Source: Rhizobiaceae bacterium
Lineage (GTDB): Bacteria > Pseudomonadota > Alphaproteobacteria > Rhizobiales > Rhizobiaceae
Assembly: GCA_023953835.1 (NCBI GenBank)
Contig: JAMLJB010000002.1
Location: 340,630-404,629 of the forward strand
DNA: 64,000 bases
Reading direction: 5' to 3'
The translations under genes and the position numbers were made by a program. Position 1 is the first letter of the stretch; each line of letters opens with the position of its first letter. Positions 8,656 through 16,903 of the stretch are shown in pieces. Under the pieces are notes generated by a model. It ran no database searches, was not told the DNA's origin, and worked only from the letters and a program-made list of their open reading frames with translations.

Positions 8656-8807
8656 TTCCTCCTCCTTCTCCTCGCCCGGACCGCTCGCCGGGCGTTCTGG
8701 ATCGTCGGCGGAGCGACCGGGCGTCGCCTCCTCCCGCCATCGATAACTGGTGCCGGTGCGCGGCCGACCGGCGCAGTGCGCCCGGTCGTCGTCCGGCCTT
8801 TTCCTAT

Positions 8808-8837
8808 TTGTATTACTATATGTGTAGTTTCTGTCAA
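8808..8837 (-). promoter_or_regulatory. Promoter and FadR-pattern operator of the second ABC operon
   Basis: TTGACA on the minus strand (8837-8832) is a consensus -35; the -10 is poorly defined (TAATAC, 16 bases on). TTGTATTACTA (8808-8818) fits the FadR-subfamily pattern TNGTNNNACNA. The FadR-type regulator at 8902-9639 lies directly upstream and is a candidate ligand. Pattern match by eye only. Confidence 0.4.
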
Positions 8838-8901
8838 GAGATCGCAGCGCGCGAATCGCTCCGCGCCTTTGGTGGCCCTTGGGAATGCGCTGCGCAGTCG
8901 C

Positions 8902-9639
8902 TCAGGCGACCGGCATTTTCCGCGCGGCGGCAGACGTTGCGTGCCGGATTCGCTCGATGTCGCTCGACGCGTTGCCGAGCAATGTCAGGGCGGCGGCGCG
9001 CGCAAGGTCCGGCTTACGCGCGAGGATGGCGTCGAGCACGTCGCGATGCTCCACCAGCGCGCGCGGGCGGTGGGACCCTTGCGCGGCGATGGCGAACATC
9101 TGGCGCAGGCCGAAGCTGAAGAGCTGGCCGATCGGCCAGAAGAACTCATTGTGGGTGGCGAGGTAGATCGAGCGGTGGAAGGCGAGGTCGGCCTCCACCC
9201 ACGCCTCGTTGCTCTCGCCGGCGTCAACCATTGCCTGGAAATCGCGCGAAAGCCGCTCATGATCGACTGAATTCGCCTCAATCGCCGCAATTGCACAGGC
9301 TTCCGGCTCAGTGGCGCGGCGCAACTGGAACATTTTCCGAAGGTAGGTCTCGATATCCGTGACGTCCACGCGCCAGCGCAGCACGTCAGGATCGAGGTGG
9401 TTCCAGTGCGCCGGATCGCGGACCTGTGTGCCGCGCTTCGGCTTCGAATCGACCAGCCCCTTCGCGACGAGACCGCGCACCGCCTCGCGCATCGCCGTGC
9501 GGCTGACGCCCAGCATCTCGCAAAGCTGGACCTCCGACGGCAGGGCCTGGCCGGGCGCGAAATCGCCCCGCACGATGGCCAGCCCCAACTGGTCGGCCAC
9601 CCGCACGTGAAGTTTCAGAATCGCAGCGTCGAGCTTCAT
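8902..9639 (-). CDS. GntR-family transcriptional regulator, FadR/FCD subfamily
   Basis: Metabolite-responsive regulator of 245 aa. Winged helix-turn-helix in residues 1-75 (LPSEVQLCEMLGVSRTAMREAV), then an all-helical FCD domain whose probable metal/ligand residues lie in DLAFHRSIYLATHN and EHRDVLDAI. ATG 9639 is preferred to a TTG at 9702, which would add a 21-residue unconserved extension. It is divergent from the TRAP operon at 9800 and upstream of the ABC operon at 8655, so it may control either. FadR-type proteins often sense sugar acids, consistent with the SMP-30 lactonase in the TRAP operon. Confidence 0.93.
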   Translation of the reverse strand: MKLDAAILKLHVRVADQLGLAIVRGDFAPGQALPSEVQLCEMLGVSRTAMREAVRGLVAKGLVDSKPKRGTQVRDPAHWNHLDPDVLRWRVDVTDIETYLRKMFQLRRATEPEACAIAAIEANSVDHERLSRDFQAMVDAGESNEAWVEADLAFHRSIYLATHNEFFWPIGQLFSFGLRQMFAIAAQGSHRPRALVEHRDVLDAILARKPDLARAAALTLLGNASSDIERIRHATSAAARKMPVA

Positions 9640-9738
9640 GTTTCCCGCATTTCCACGCGGCGTCGAAAACGCCGCTTCAATCAATGGGTTTGTCCCGGGC
9701 AATGACCGGTTCCGGGAAAATAGCTTGCCACGTCCGAC

Positions 9739-9770
9739 TTGACAATGTTTGTGGTATTGTATGAGTTATT
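9739..9770 (+). promoter_or_regulatory. Probable promoter of the first TRAP operon
   Basis: TTGACA (9739-9744) is a perfect -35; no strong -10 is obvious 16-18 bases on. The inverted repeat ACAAT (9742-9746) / ATTGT (9756-9760) with a 9-base spacer overlaps it and could be the operator of the divergent FadR-type regulator. Confidence 0.4.
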
Positions 9771-9799
9771 ATGGCCGAAGGCATCATTGGGAGGAAACA

Positions 9800-10771
9800 A
9801 TGAGATTGACAAGCTGCACGGTTGCGGCCGTTCTGGCCACGAGCATTTCAGCCCAGGCCGTGGAATTGAAGCTCTCACATTCGAGCCAGGCTTCGCTGGC
9901 GTCGGAGCTTCACACGAGCGCATGGCTCTTCCAGAATTACATGCGGGAATTCGGACCCGATTTTTCCGTCACCATCTATCCGAACAACCAGCTCGGTCAG
10001 GAGCGCGAGGTCTATGAGGCCATGCAACTCGGCTCCGGGGCCGATTGCGCAATTTCCGGCACAGCCATATTGGGCAATTTCAACCAGAAGATCGGCGTCT
10101 TGGACCTCCCCTTCCTGTGGAAGGACTATGGCCATGTGGATCGCGTCCTCGATGGCGAGGTGGGCGACGAACTGAAGGCGAGCCTGCGCGAATCCGGTTT
10201 CGAGGTCGTGGCCTGGCTGGACAGCTGGGGCTACCGCAATGTCGCCAGCAAGAAAGCGGTGTCGAATGTCGGCGACCTGGCGGGGTTGAAGATCAGGACG
10301 ATTCCCACCGACACCTATGTCGAGGCGGTCAATGCGATGGGCGCCAACGCAACGCCCATGGCGTTTGGCGAGATCTACACCGCGATGGAAACGGGTGTGC
10401 TCGACGGTCTTGAGCATAGCGCCGCGATGGTGCTGGCGAACAAGTTCTACGAAGTCGCCGGCAACTACACGCTGACCCGGCACCTGTTCGGCCCCATGGT
10501 ATTCGCCTGCTCCACGACCTATTTCAACGCCCTGTCGGAAGATGACCGCAAGACGCTGCTGGAGGCGGCCCAGTTTGCCAGCGATGTCGAGCGGGCGCTC
10601 GCCCCGGTTCGCGAGCGCAAGGCGATCGAGGCCCTGAAGGCTGCGGGCATGACCGTCAACGAGATCGACGTGACGCCGATCCTTGAGAAAGGCACCGCCG
10701 TGCAGGACAAGCTTGCGGCCAAGCTCGGAGCCACCGACCTGCTGACCAAAATCCGCGCGGCGGCGGATTGA
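9800..10771 (+). CDS. dctP: TRAP transporter substrate-binding protein (DctP family)
   Basis: Periplasmic receptor of a tripartite ATP-independent transporter, 323 aa. Signal peptide cleaved near AQA|VE (residue 20), then the DctP fold: PNNQLGQEREVYEAMQLG, and GLKIRT with the conserved arginine that binds the ligand carboxylate, then GEIYTAMETGVLDG. ATG 9800 follows GGGAGGAAACA; an upstream ATT/GTG extension to 9749 has no ribosome site. It heads an operon with DctQ, DctM, a dehydrogenase and a lactonase, suggesting a sugar acid or similar carboxylate as substrate (inference). Confidence 0.94.
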   Translation: MRLTSCTVAAVLATSISAQAVELKLSHSSQASLASELHTSAWLFQNYMREFGPDFSVTIYPNNQLGQEREVYEAMQLGSGADCAISGTAILGNFNQKIGVLDLPFLWKDYGHVDRVLDGEVGDELKASLRESGFEVVAWLDSWGYRNVASKKAVSNVGDLAGLKIRTIPTDTYVEAVNAMGANATPMAFGEIYTAMETGVLDGLEHSAAMVLANKFYEVAGNYTLTRHLFGPMVFACSTTYFNALSEDDRKTLLEAAQFASDVERALAPVRERKAIEALKAAGMTVNEIDVTPILEKGTAVQDKLAAKLGATDLLTKIRAAAD

Positions 10772-10825
10772 CGCGATCCAGGCCGCGTCACCGCGCCCGG
10801 TGGCCCCATGGTCAGCCGGGCGCGG
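10769..10825 (+). other. Two tandem intercistronic stem-loops between dctP and dctQ
   Basis: TGACGCG (10769-10775, containing the dctP stop) pairs with CGCGTCA (10784-10790). Then CCGCGCCCGG (10791-10800) pairs with CCGGGCGCGG (10816-10825), a perfect 10-bp stem with a 15-base loop. Such structures could stabilise the dctP message relative to the membrane subunit genes. Confidence 0.6.
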
Positions 10826-10859
10826 CCGCGCCGGTCGCGGGACGTCCGGGAGGGTGTTC

Positions 10860-11411
10860 ATGCCAGAACCAGCGATCAGCACGACGAAAGATCGCCTCAA
10901 CGGGGCCGACCTCGGCGAAACCCTCGTGCGCGGCCCGGTGGGAACCGCATTCTTCTGGATTCACCGCGCGGTCGAAACCTTCGTCGTCGCCCTTTTCGTC
11001 GCGATCGTCCTTGTTGCAGTGATGCAGGTCGTCAACAGGTTCTTCCTCGGACGTTCGCTGAGCTGGTCGGAGGAGTTCCAGCGCTACGGCCATATCTGGC
11101 TGGTTTTTCTGGCGGTGCCCATCGGCTACCGGCGCGGTGCCCATATCGGGGTGGATTTTCTGCAGAGCGCGCTTCGCGGCAGGAAGGCGGAGATTTTCGC
11201 GTGGGTGCTCGACCTCGCATGGCTGGCGCTCGGCGTCGTGCTCATCGTATCGACATCGATGTTGATGGGGGTGGCCTGGCGCCAGCACAGCCCCGGGGTC
11301 GGCTGGACCATGGACAAGGTATATCTCGGACTGCTTCTTGGCGGGGTCTACCTGTCGCTGGCGGTCGTGGACAGACTGCTCCAGAAGGTCATGGGGACAC
11401 GAACGGCATGA
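10860..11411 (+). CDS. dctQ: TRAP transporter small membrane subunit (DctQ)
   Basis: Four-helix membrane protein, 183 aa, that pairs with DctM. A cytoplasmic N-terminus of about 40 residues precedes the first helix (VETFVVALFVAIVLVAVMQV). The family motif LSWSEEFQRYGHIWLVFLA and the loop YRRGAHIGVDFL are present. ATG 10860 follows GGGAGGGTGTTC; longer open frames upstream run through the stem-loops and are not used. The dctM gene starts in its stop codon. Confidence 0.94.
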   Translation: MPEPAISTTKDRLNGADLGETLVRGPVGTAFFWIHRAVETFVVALFVAIVLVAVMQVVNRFFLGRSLSWSEEFQRYGHIWLVFLAVPIGYRRGAHIGVDFLQSALRGRKAEIFAWVLDLAWLALGVVLIVSTSMLMGVAWRQHSPGVGWTMDKVYLGLLLGGVYLSLAVVDRLLQKVMGTRTA

Positions 11412-12700
11412 CGCTGATCGCGCTCCTGATCCTGCTTCTCATCCTGGTCGGCGTCGGCTTTCCGGTGCTGCTTTCCATCGGGCTAACGAGCGCTGCGGGC
11501 ATCCTGCTGATCCCCGGCGTCAACTTCGCGATCTTCGCACAACGCACGTTTGCGATGGTGGATTCGTTCAGCCTGCTCGCCCTGCCCTATTTCATCCTGG
11601 CGGGCGCGTTCATGTCCCGGGGAGGGTTGTCGCAGGCATTGGTGAAATTCGCCCAGACACTGGTCGGACACCTGCGCGGCAGCCTCGGCATCACCAGCGT
11701 GGTCGCCTGCACCGCAATGGCCAACGTGTCCGGCTCGTCAACGGCGGAAGCTGCCACAATCGGTTCGATCATCATTCCGGAGATGAAGAAGCAGGGCTAC
11801 CAGTCCGGCCTTGCGGCCACCATCGTCGCCTTTTCCGCCATTATCGGTCCCATCATCCCGCCTTCCATGACCATGATCGTGTATGGAGCCATGACGGGCG
11901 TATCGATCGGCGGCCTGTTCCTGGCGGGCATCGTGCCCGGCCTGCTTCTTGCGCTGGTGCTGTCCCTGTTCATCCGCTTTCTGGCGCAATTGCCGGGATA
12001 TCCCGCGCTGCGATACCGCACGCCCCGCGCCACGCTGCGCGAAGTGCTGCGCGGCATACGGGGCGCTTGGGTGGCCCTGCTCGCCCCCTTCATCATTCTG
12101 GGCGGCATTTTTGCGGGCGTATTCACCGCCACGGAGGCGGGGGTGGTCGCCTGCCTCTATGCCGTTGTCGTCAGCATGTTCATTTATCGCGAGATCGGTT
12201 TCCGTGAAATCCCGCGCATCATTCTCGACGCCGCCGTGACCACGGCCATGGTCGTCGGCATCATCGCAGTGACCGGCGCGCTTGGCTGGATCCTGAGCTA
12301 TGTCAGCTTCAACCAGACAGTGCTCTCCACATTGCAGTCCATCTCAGGCAACCCGCATGTGGTGCTGATCCTGATGCTGGTCATCATTCTCGTGCTGACC
12401 ATGTTTCTCGAAAGCCTCGCTGTGCTGATCGTATTCGTGCCCGTGGCCACATTCGTCAGCCAGGCCTATGGATTCGATCCTCTGCATATCGGTATACTGA
12501 TGGTCGTCACCAACCAGATGGGCGCGCTCACTCCCCCCGTCGCCGTATTGCTGTTCATCACGAGCGCGGTCGCCAAGGCCCCCTATACGGAAACCGTGAG
12601 GCATGCCGTCCCGTTTCTGGGACTCCTGAGCGTGTACCTGCTCATACTCGTTGCCTTTCCGCAGATCAGCACGACATTGCCGAGAATGCTCGGCCACTAG
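11408..12700 (+). CDS. dctM: TRAP transporter large membrane subunit (DctM)
   Basis: 430-aa sodium-coupled permease of the TRAP system, about twelve membrane segments. Typical regions: MSRGGLSQALVKFAQTLVGHLRG, ANVSGSSTAEAATIGSIIIPEM and GALTPPVAVLLF. ATG 11408 overlaps the dctQ stop (ATGA). A longer open frame from 10808 in this phase is antisense-like upstream and not real coding. Followed after 35 bp by a dehydrogenase gene in the same operon. Confidence 0.95.
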   Translation: MTLIALLILLLILVGVGFPVLLSIGLTSAAGILLIPGVNFAIFAQRTFAMVDSFSLLALPYFILAGAFMSRGGLSQALVKFAQTLVGHLRGSLGITSVVACTAMANVSGSSTAEAATIGSIIIPEMKKQGYQSGLAATIVAFSAIIGPIIPPSMTMIVYGAMTGVSIGGLFLAGIVPGLLLALVLSLFIRFLAQLPGYPALRYRTPRATLREVLRGIRGAWVALLAPFIILGGIFAGVFTATEAGVVACLYAVVVSMFIYREIGFREIPRIILDAAVTTAMVVGIIAVTGALGWILSYVSFNQTVLSTLQSISGNPHVVLILMLVIILVLTMFLESLAVLIVFVPVATFVSQAYGFDPLHIGILMVVTNQMGALTPPVAVLLFITSAVAKAPYTETVRHAVPFLGLLSVYLLILVAFPQISTTLPRMLGH

Positions 12701-12735
12701 GAAGGTTTTGAAGAAATTGTCAGTTGGAGAAAAGA

Positions 12736-13497
12736 ATGTTTGACGATCTCAAGGGCAAGGGCGTGCTTGTCACAGGGGCCAGCACCGGCATCGGCGCGGC
12801 GGCGGCAAAAGGCTTCGCGCAGGCGGGCGCGAAGGTTGCGATCCACTACAACAAAAGCGAAAAGGAAGCGCGGGCGGTGGCCGCCGACATCGAGGCGGCG
12901 GGCGGCACCGCTGTGCTGATACAGGGCGACCTCGGCGACCCGGCCGAAGGCCGGAAGGTCGTCGAGAAGGCTGCGGCGGCGCTCGGGCGGCTGGACGTTC
13001 TGGTCAACAATGCCGGCTCGCTCATCAGGCGCATGCCGTTTCAGGAGCTGGATCAGGCGCTTTACGACGCCGTGATGAACCTGAACGTGCGCTCTGTGAT
13101 CACCGCATCGCAGGCCGCCATCCCCCTCATCGAGGCGCAGGGCGGCGGCGCGATCATCAATCTCGGATCGATCGCGGGCAATGACGGCGGCGGGCCGGGC
13201 TCCGGCCACTATGCCAGCGCCAAGGCCTATGTGCACAATCTGACGCGGCACATGGCCCGCGAACTCGGCAGCCGCAACATCCGGGTCAATGCCATCGCGC
13301 CCGGCGTGATCGCAACGCCGTTCCACGCCGCGACGCCGCCCGAGCGGATGGAAGCCATGCGCAAGGCCGTGCATCTTGGGCGGATCGGCGAGCCGGAAGA
13401 TTGCGTCGGCCCGATATTGTTCCTCGCTTCTCCGGCTGCCAGCGGTTACATCACGGGGCAGATACTGCACGTCAACGGCGGCCAGCTCATGCCCTGA
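12736..13497 (+). CDS. Short-chain dehydrogenase/reductase (SDR, classical)
   Basis: Cytoplasmic NAD(P)-dependent oxidoreductase, 253 aa. Cofactor motif TGASTGIG (13-20), NNAG (91-94), catalytic Ser145, Tyr159 and Lys163 (YASAK), and the C-terminal ITGQILHVNGG typical of FabG-like SDRs. ATG 12736 lies 7 bases after GGAG. Located between dctM and an SMP-30 lactonase, it probably oxidises the imported sugar, sugar acid or polyol to a lactone or keto acid (inference from context). Substrate cannot be read from sequence. Confidence 0.93.
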   Translation: MFDDLKGKGVLVTGASTGIGAAAAKGFAQAGAKVAIHYNKSEKEARAVAADIEAAGGTAVLIQGDLGDPAEGRKVVEKAAAALGRLDVLVNNAGSLIRRMPFQELDQALYDAVMNLNVRSVITASQAAIPLIEAQGGGAIINLGSIAGNDGGGPGSGHYASAKAYVHNLTRHMARELGSRNIRVNAIAPGVIATPFHAATPPERMEAMRKAVHLGRIGEPEDCVGPILFLASPAASGYITGQILHVNGGQLMP

Positions 13498-13525
13498 CGA
13501 CGGAACGGATTTCGGGAGGAAAGCA

Positions 13526-14443
13526 ATGTCCGCAGCCGACTACCAGATACTGGACCCGCGCTTCGCGCGCCTGTTCAACTCCAATGCCAATGTCGAAAAA
13601 CTCTACACCGGCTGCCGCTGGGCGGAGGGAGCCGCCTGGTTCGCCGCCGGGCGCTACCTTGTGTGGTCCGACATCCCGAACAACCGCATGATGCGCTACG
13701 ACGAGACGGACGGCTCGGTGAGCGTGTTCCGCCACCCCTGCGGCAACAGCAACGGCAACACGGTCGACCGCCAGGGACGGCTCGTCACCTGCGAGCATCA
13801 GGGCCGCAGGGTGAGCCGCACCGAGCATGACGGCACGGTCACCACCATCGCCGACCGCTGGAACGGCAAGCGGCTGAACTCGCCGAACGACGTGGTGGTC
13901 CGCTCGGACAGCTCGATCTGGTTCAGCGACCCGGCCTATGGCATCGAGACGGACTATGAGGGCGACAAGGCCGAAAGCGAGATCGGCGCCTGCCATGTGT
14001 ACCGCGTCGATCCGGCAAGCGGCGCGGTCGTGGCGGTGATCACCGACATGGTCAGGCCGAACGGCCTCGCCTTTTCGGTAGACGAGCGCACGCTCTACGT
14101 CTCCGACACGGGCCGCACGCACGGCGCAAACAATCCGGCGAACATTCGCGCCTACGAGGTTTCAGCCGATGGCGGCAGCGTGTCGGGCGGCAGGGAGTTC
14201 GCGGCCTGCACGGCGGGTCTGTTCGACGGCTTCCGCCTCGACACCGAAGGGCGCATCTGGACCAGCGCCGGAGACGGCATCCACTGCTACGACCCCGACG
14301 GAACGCTGATCGGCAAGATCCTCGTGCCGGAGGTCGTCGCCAATTGCGTCTTTGGCGGTGTCAAGCGCAACGTGCTCTACATCTGCGGCACGACATCGCT
14401 TTATGCCGTGCGCGTCATGGTCAACGGCAACAAGACCTATTGA
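13526..14443 (+). CDS. SMP-30/gluconolactonase family protein
   Basis: Six-bladed beta-propeller lactonase, 305 aa. Divalent-metal ligands are recognisable: Glu34 in WAEGAAW, Asn in LNSPNDVVV, Asn in RPNGLAFS and Asp in LFDGFRLD. Ribosome site GGGAGGAAAGCA precedes ATG 13526. It ends the operon TRAP-SDR-lactonase, and the likely sequence is import, oxidation to a lactone, then hydrolysis to an aldonic acid (inference). No signal peptide, so cytoplasmic. Confidence 0.92.
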   Translation: MSAADYQILDPRFARLFNSNANVEKLYTGCRWAEGAAWFAAGRYLVWSDIPNNRMMRYDETDGSVSVFRHPCGNSNGNTVDRQGRLVTCEHQGRRVSRTEHDGTVTTIADRWNGKRLNSPNDVVVRSDSSIWFSDPAYGIETDYEGDKAESEIGACHVYRVDPASGAVVAVITDMVRPNGLAFSVDERTLYVSDTGRTHGANNPANIRAYEVSADGGSVSGGREFAACTAGLFDGFRLDTEGRIWTSAGDGIHCYDPDGTLIGKILVPEVVANCVFGGVKRNVLYICGTTSLYAVRVMVNGNKTY

Positions 14444-14453
14444 GCTGAACGCG

Positions 14454-14469
14454 GCGCGCTCTAGCGCGC
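14454..14469. terminator. Hairpin between convergent genes
   Basis: GCGCGCT (14454-14460) / AGCGCGC (14463-14469) sits between the lactonase stop (14443) and the hydrolase stop (14461-14463), in the place of a bidirectional terminator. No clear T-run on either strand. Confidence 0.45.
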
Positions 14470-15615
14470 GTCGAGCCCCTTCGCGCCCAGGAACGCTTCC
14501 ATCTCATCGGCGATCCGTTCGTTGTTCTTGTCGGCGAACATGAAATGCGAATTGCCGGTAATGCCCATTTTCGGCAATTCGACCACCGACGCGTCGCCGC
14601 CCTTGTCGTTCAGCGCCTTGACGAAGAGGTGGGAGATCGTGCGGTCAGCGCGCCGGCCGTCGGCAAGCAGGTCCGGCACGGGCTGGTCCGGGATGTTGTC
14701 GCCATAGAACACGTCGATGGGCATTTTGGTCAGGCTTGCGAACTGCTCGGCTGTGACCGGAACGCCGACGCGGGACTCGCCTTTATAGAGCGGTATCGGT
14801 TCGGGCATTTCATCCTTCGGAAACATATAGCTCGGCTCGAAGGAAATGATGCCGGCGACGTTCGGGGACCGCATCGCCGCCATCCATCCATATGTGCCGG
14901 CTTCCGAATGCGTCACGAGAATCGCCGGGCCGATCTTTTCCAACAGCTTGACGATATCGTCCACCACGACATCGGGATCGCGCTCGAGGTCCGGCACGAC
15001 ATGCAGCATGAACTGCTGGACGCTGTCATCGTCGGCGGGCATCGCCTGGTTTGGAAAAACTTCTCCCGGCTTCGGCCCGATACGCCATCTCGACCACGCA
15101 TATTCGAGGCCGACCCTGCGTGTTTCGTTCGAAATGACCTCCTTGCCTTCGAGCGTGCCGAAGGGGCCGTTGAAGGTCGGAAAACCCGAGCGGCCTCGCC
15201 GCGGGGCATCAACGATATACACCGGATATCCACGCCGCACGAAGATGGTCTGATAGCCCTCGCGCCCGTCAGCCGTGCTTTCCCAGACCGCACCCGTCCC
15301 GGCGCCGCCATGCACAAACACCAGCGGATATTTGCGCGGGTTTTCCGGTATCTGGTACTGGACATACATCTGGTCCTTCCAGAAGGTGCTGCCGTCATCG
15401 GAACGCCCGGCAACCACGCCCAGCTTGTTGCCCTTGTCGATTTCCTTTGAAGGATCGTAGGTGCCGCCTGCGCGGACCATCGTGCCTCCCACATAGAAGC
15501 TCCCCTGGTCGATCACGCTGAACGGCTTCCTGTCCTGCGCATGCGACTGCGCAGTGCCGATCGCCAGCATCGTTGCAAACAGAACCGCTGCGGTTCCGGT
15601 TTTCTTGAGCTTCAT
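14461..15615 (-). CDS. Secreted alpha/beta-fold hydrolase (esterase-like)
   Basis: 384-aa hydrolase with a Sec signal peptide (cleavage near SHA|QD, residue 26), so periplasmic or exported. The alpha/beta fold shows the oxyanion segment VFVHGGAGTGAVWE, nucleophile Ser237 in LVTHSEAGTYGW (His-Ser-x-Ala-Gly rather than GxSxG), and a C-terminal histidine, His357, in GNSHFMF. ATG 15615 follows GGAGGAAGCG. Monocistronic by position, with a repeat-rich promoter region upstream (15666-15711). Substrate unknown; it may release an acid or alcohol used by the neighbouring importers. Confidence 0.88.
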   Translation of the reverse strand: MKLKKTGTAAVLFATMLAIGTAQSHAQDRKPFSVIDQGSFYVGGTMVRAGGTYDPSKEIDKGNKLGVVAGRSDDGSTFWKDQMYVQYQIPENPRKYPLVFVHGGAGTGAVWESTADGREGYQTIFVRRGYPVYIVDAPRRGRSGFPTFNGPFGTLEGKEVISNETRRVGLEYAWSRWRIGPKPGEVFPNQAMPADDDSVQQFMLHVVPDLERDPDVVVDDIVKLLEKIGPAILVTHSEAGTYGWMAAMRSPNVAGIISFEPSYMFPKDEMPEPIPLYKGESRVGVPVTAEQFASLTKMPIDVFYGDNIPDQPVPDLLADGRRADRTISHLFVKALNDKGGDASVVELPKMGITGNSHFMFADKNNERIADEMEAFLGAKGLDAR

Positions 15616-15665
15616 CGCTTCCTCCCAACACTTCTTGGCGCGAAACATCCCGATCGTCCGATCGA

Positions 15666-15711
15666 TGTGAGTATACACAACAATACATACTTATCCACAT
15701 GTATTCTCACA
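15666..15711. promoter_or_regulatory. Imperfect long inverted repeat upstream of the hydrolase
   Basis: TGTGAGTATAC (15666-15676) and GTATTCTCACA (15701-15711) are inverted copies matching at 10 of 11 positions, with centres about 35 bp (three and a half helical turns) apart. The left arm contains GTATAC. It is likely a paired operator for the gene starting at 15615. The 15616-15793 gap holds no other feature. Confidence 0.5.
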
Positions 15712-15793
15712 TTGCGTTGAGTCGCCGTTGGATGGACCTTTCGTCAGGGCAGAAGAAGGGTTGTCGGGATCGCGGCGCTCTTGCGCCTGGCAA

Positions 15794-16882
15794 TCAGACC
15801 GGGTCGGACGGACGCCCCATCAGGTTGCGGGCAAAAGCGATGTAGCCGCTTCGCTCGAATGCCCCCCAGAAATGCGTGGCGAAGCCGTTCACCAGCACGG
15901 AGCGCACCACATGGAAAGCAGTGACCAGCGCAACCGGCAGGTGCATGGCCTGCGCGGTGCTTGTCATCTCGGAAATGCCACCCGGCGAGGAAACCAGTAT
16001 GGCCGTGGCAGGGTCGATGTCGAGCAGGTATGACAGGCACAGCGCATATCCCGCCATCACCAGCAGCAGCACGAAATTGGACACCGCGCCGAAGATCGCC
16101 ACGCGCGGCAGGCGCAGCAGGATTTCGCGCTTGAAGCGGGTGCCGATATTATAACCCAACAGGATTTGGCCCGCGGCGAACAGCAGCGCGGGCATGCGCC
16201 CCTCGACCACGCCCGTGACGGCCAGAACGGCGGTCGAGACCAGCGCGCCGATCATCCAGGGATTGTTGATGCGCACCAGGCTGACGGCAGCCGCGCCAAG
16301 CGCACCGAAGCCGATCACGGCGGCGGCCATGCCATAGTCGAGATGAAGCAATGAGGCGGTGGGAACGAGCCGTGCGTCCCTCGCCAGCAGCGGCGGAATG
16401 GTGAACACGACGACGGCAATGCGCAGCGTATGGACCAAAGCGATGGGTTCCATGCGCGCACCGACCGCGATGCCGATATTGCCCATTTCCGCAAGTCCGC
16501 CCGGCATCAGGGCGAAGAACGAAGTCCTGTCGTCGACGCGTGCCAGCGCGCCGAAAACCGGGCTCAATATGCCGGAGACGAGGATCGCGAAGAGTGTGGT
16601 GACGACCATCACGGGAATCCAGCCCAGCAGCCCGGCGGCGACGGAAGCGGTGACGTTCAGCCCCGCCGTGCAGCCGATGATGACCTGGCCGGCGCGGCGC
16701 AGCGACTGCGGCGCGGCAAGGGCGACGCCGCAGACCGAAAGGCCCGCGGCGAGCAGCAGCGGGCCGAGCAGCCAGGCAAGCGGCACATGCGCGAGGCTCG
16801 CCGCATAACCGCAGGCAGTGGCAGCGGCGTAACCTGCCGCCGTGCGCGCGATTGTCAGTGTCTTTGCGCTGGAACGTTTCAA
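15794..16882 (-). CDS. AbrB family (PF05145-type) membrane protein, transporter or regulator
   Basis: 362-aa integral membrane protein with about ten hydrophobic segments and an internal duplication: HVPLAWLLGPLLLAAG near the N-terminus and RINNPWMIGALVSTAVLAVTG in the second half. This matches the family often annotated ammonia monooxygenase/AbrB. Other marks are FALMPGGLAEMGNIG and VSSPGGISEMTSTAQ, the two repeated PGGxxEM motifs. It starts 21 bp after the ABC permease gene and probably shares its transcript. Members are suspected transporters of uncertain substrate. Confidence 0.85.
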   Translation of the reverse strand: MKRSSAKTLTIARTAAGYAAATACGYAASLAHVPLAWLLGPLLLAAGLSVCGVALAAPQSLRRAGQVIIGCTAGLNVTASVAAGLLGWIPVMVVTTLFAILVSGILSPVFGALARVDDRTSFFALMPGGLAEMGNIGIAVGARMEPIALVHTLRIAVVVFTIPPLLARDARLVPTASLLHLDYGMAAAVIGFGALGAAAVSLVRINNPWMIGALVSTAVLAVTGVVEGRMPALLFAAGQILLGYNIGTRFKREILLRLPRVAIFGAVSNFVLLLVMAGYALCLSYLLDIDPATAILVSSPGGISEMTSTAQAMHLPVALVTAFHVVRSVLVNGFATHFWGAFERSGYIAFARNLMGRPSDPV

Positions 16883-16903
16883 GGTGCAATTCCAAAAGGC
16901 GAC

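Noticed and set aside
7624..9270. 548-codon open frame on the plus strand
   Set aside because: Antisense to the binding-protein and FadR genes, which have clear domains; composition is shadow-like and there is no ribosome site.
12492..12497. GTATAC as an operator
   Set aside because: Lies inside the dctM coding sequence with no neighbouring promoter; taken as chance.
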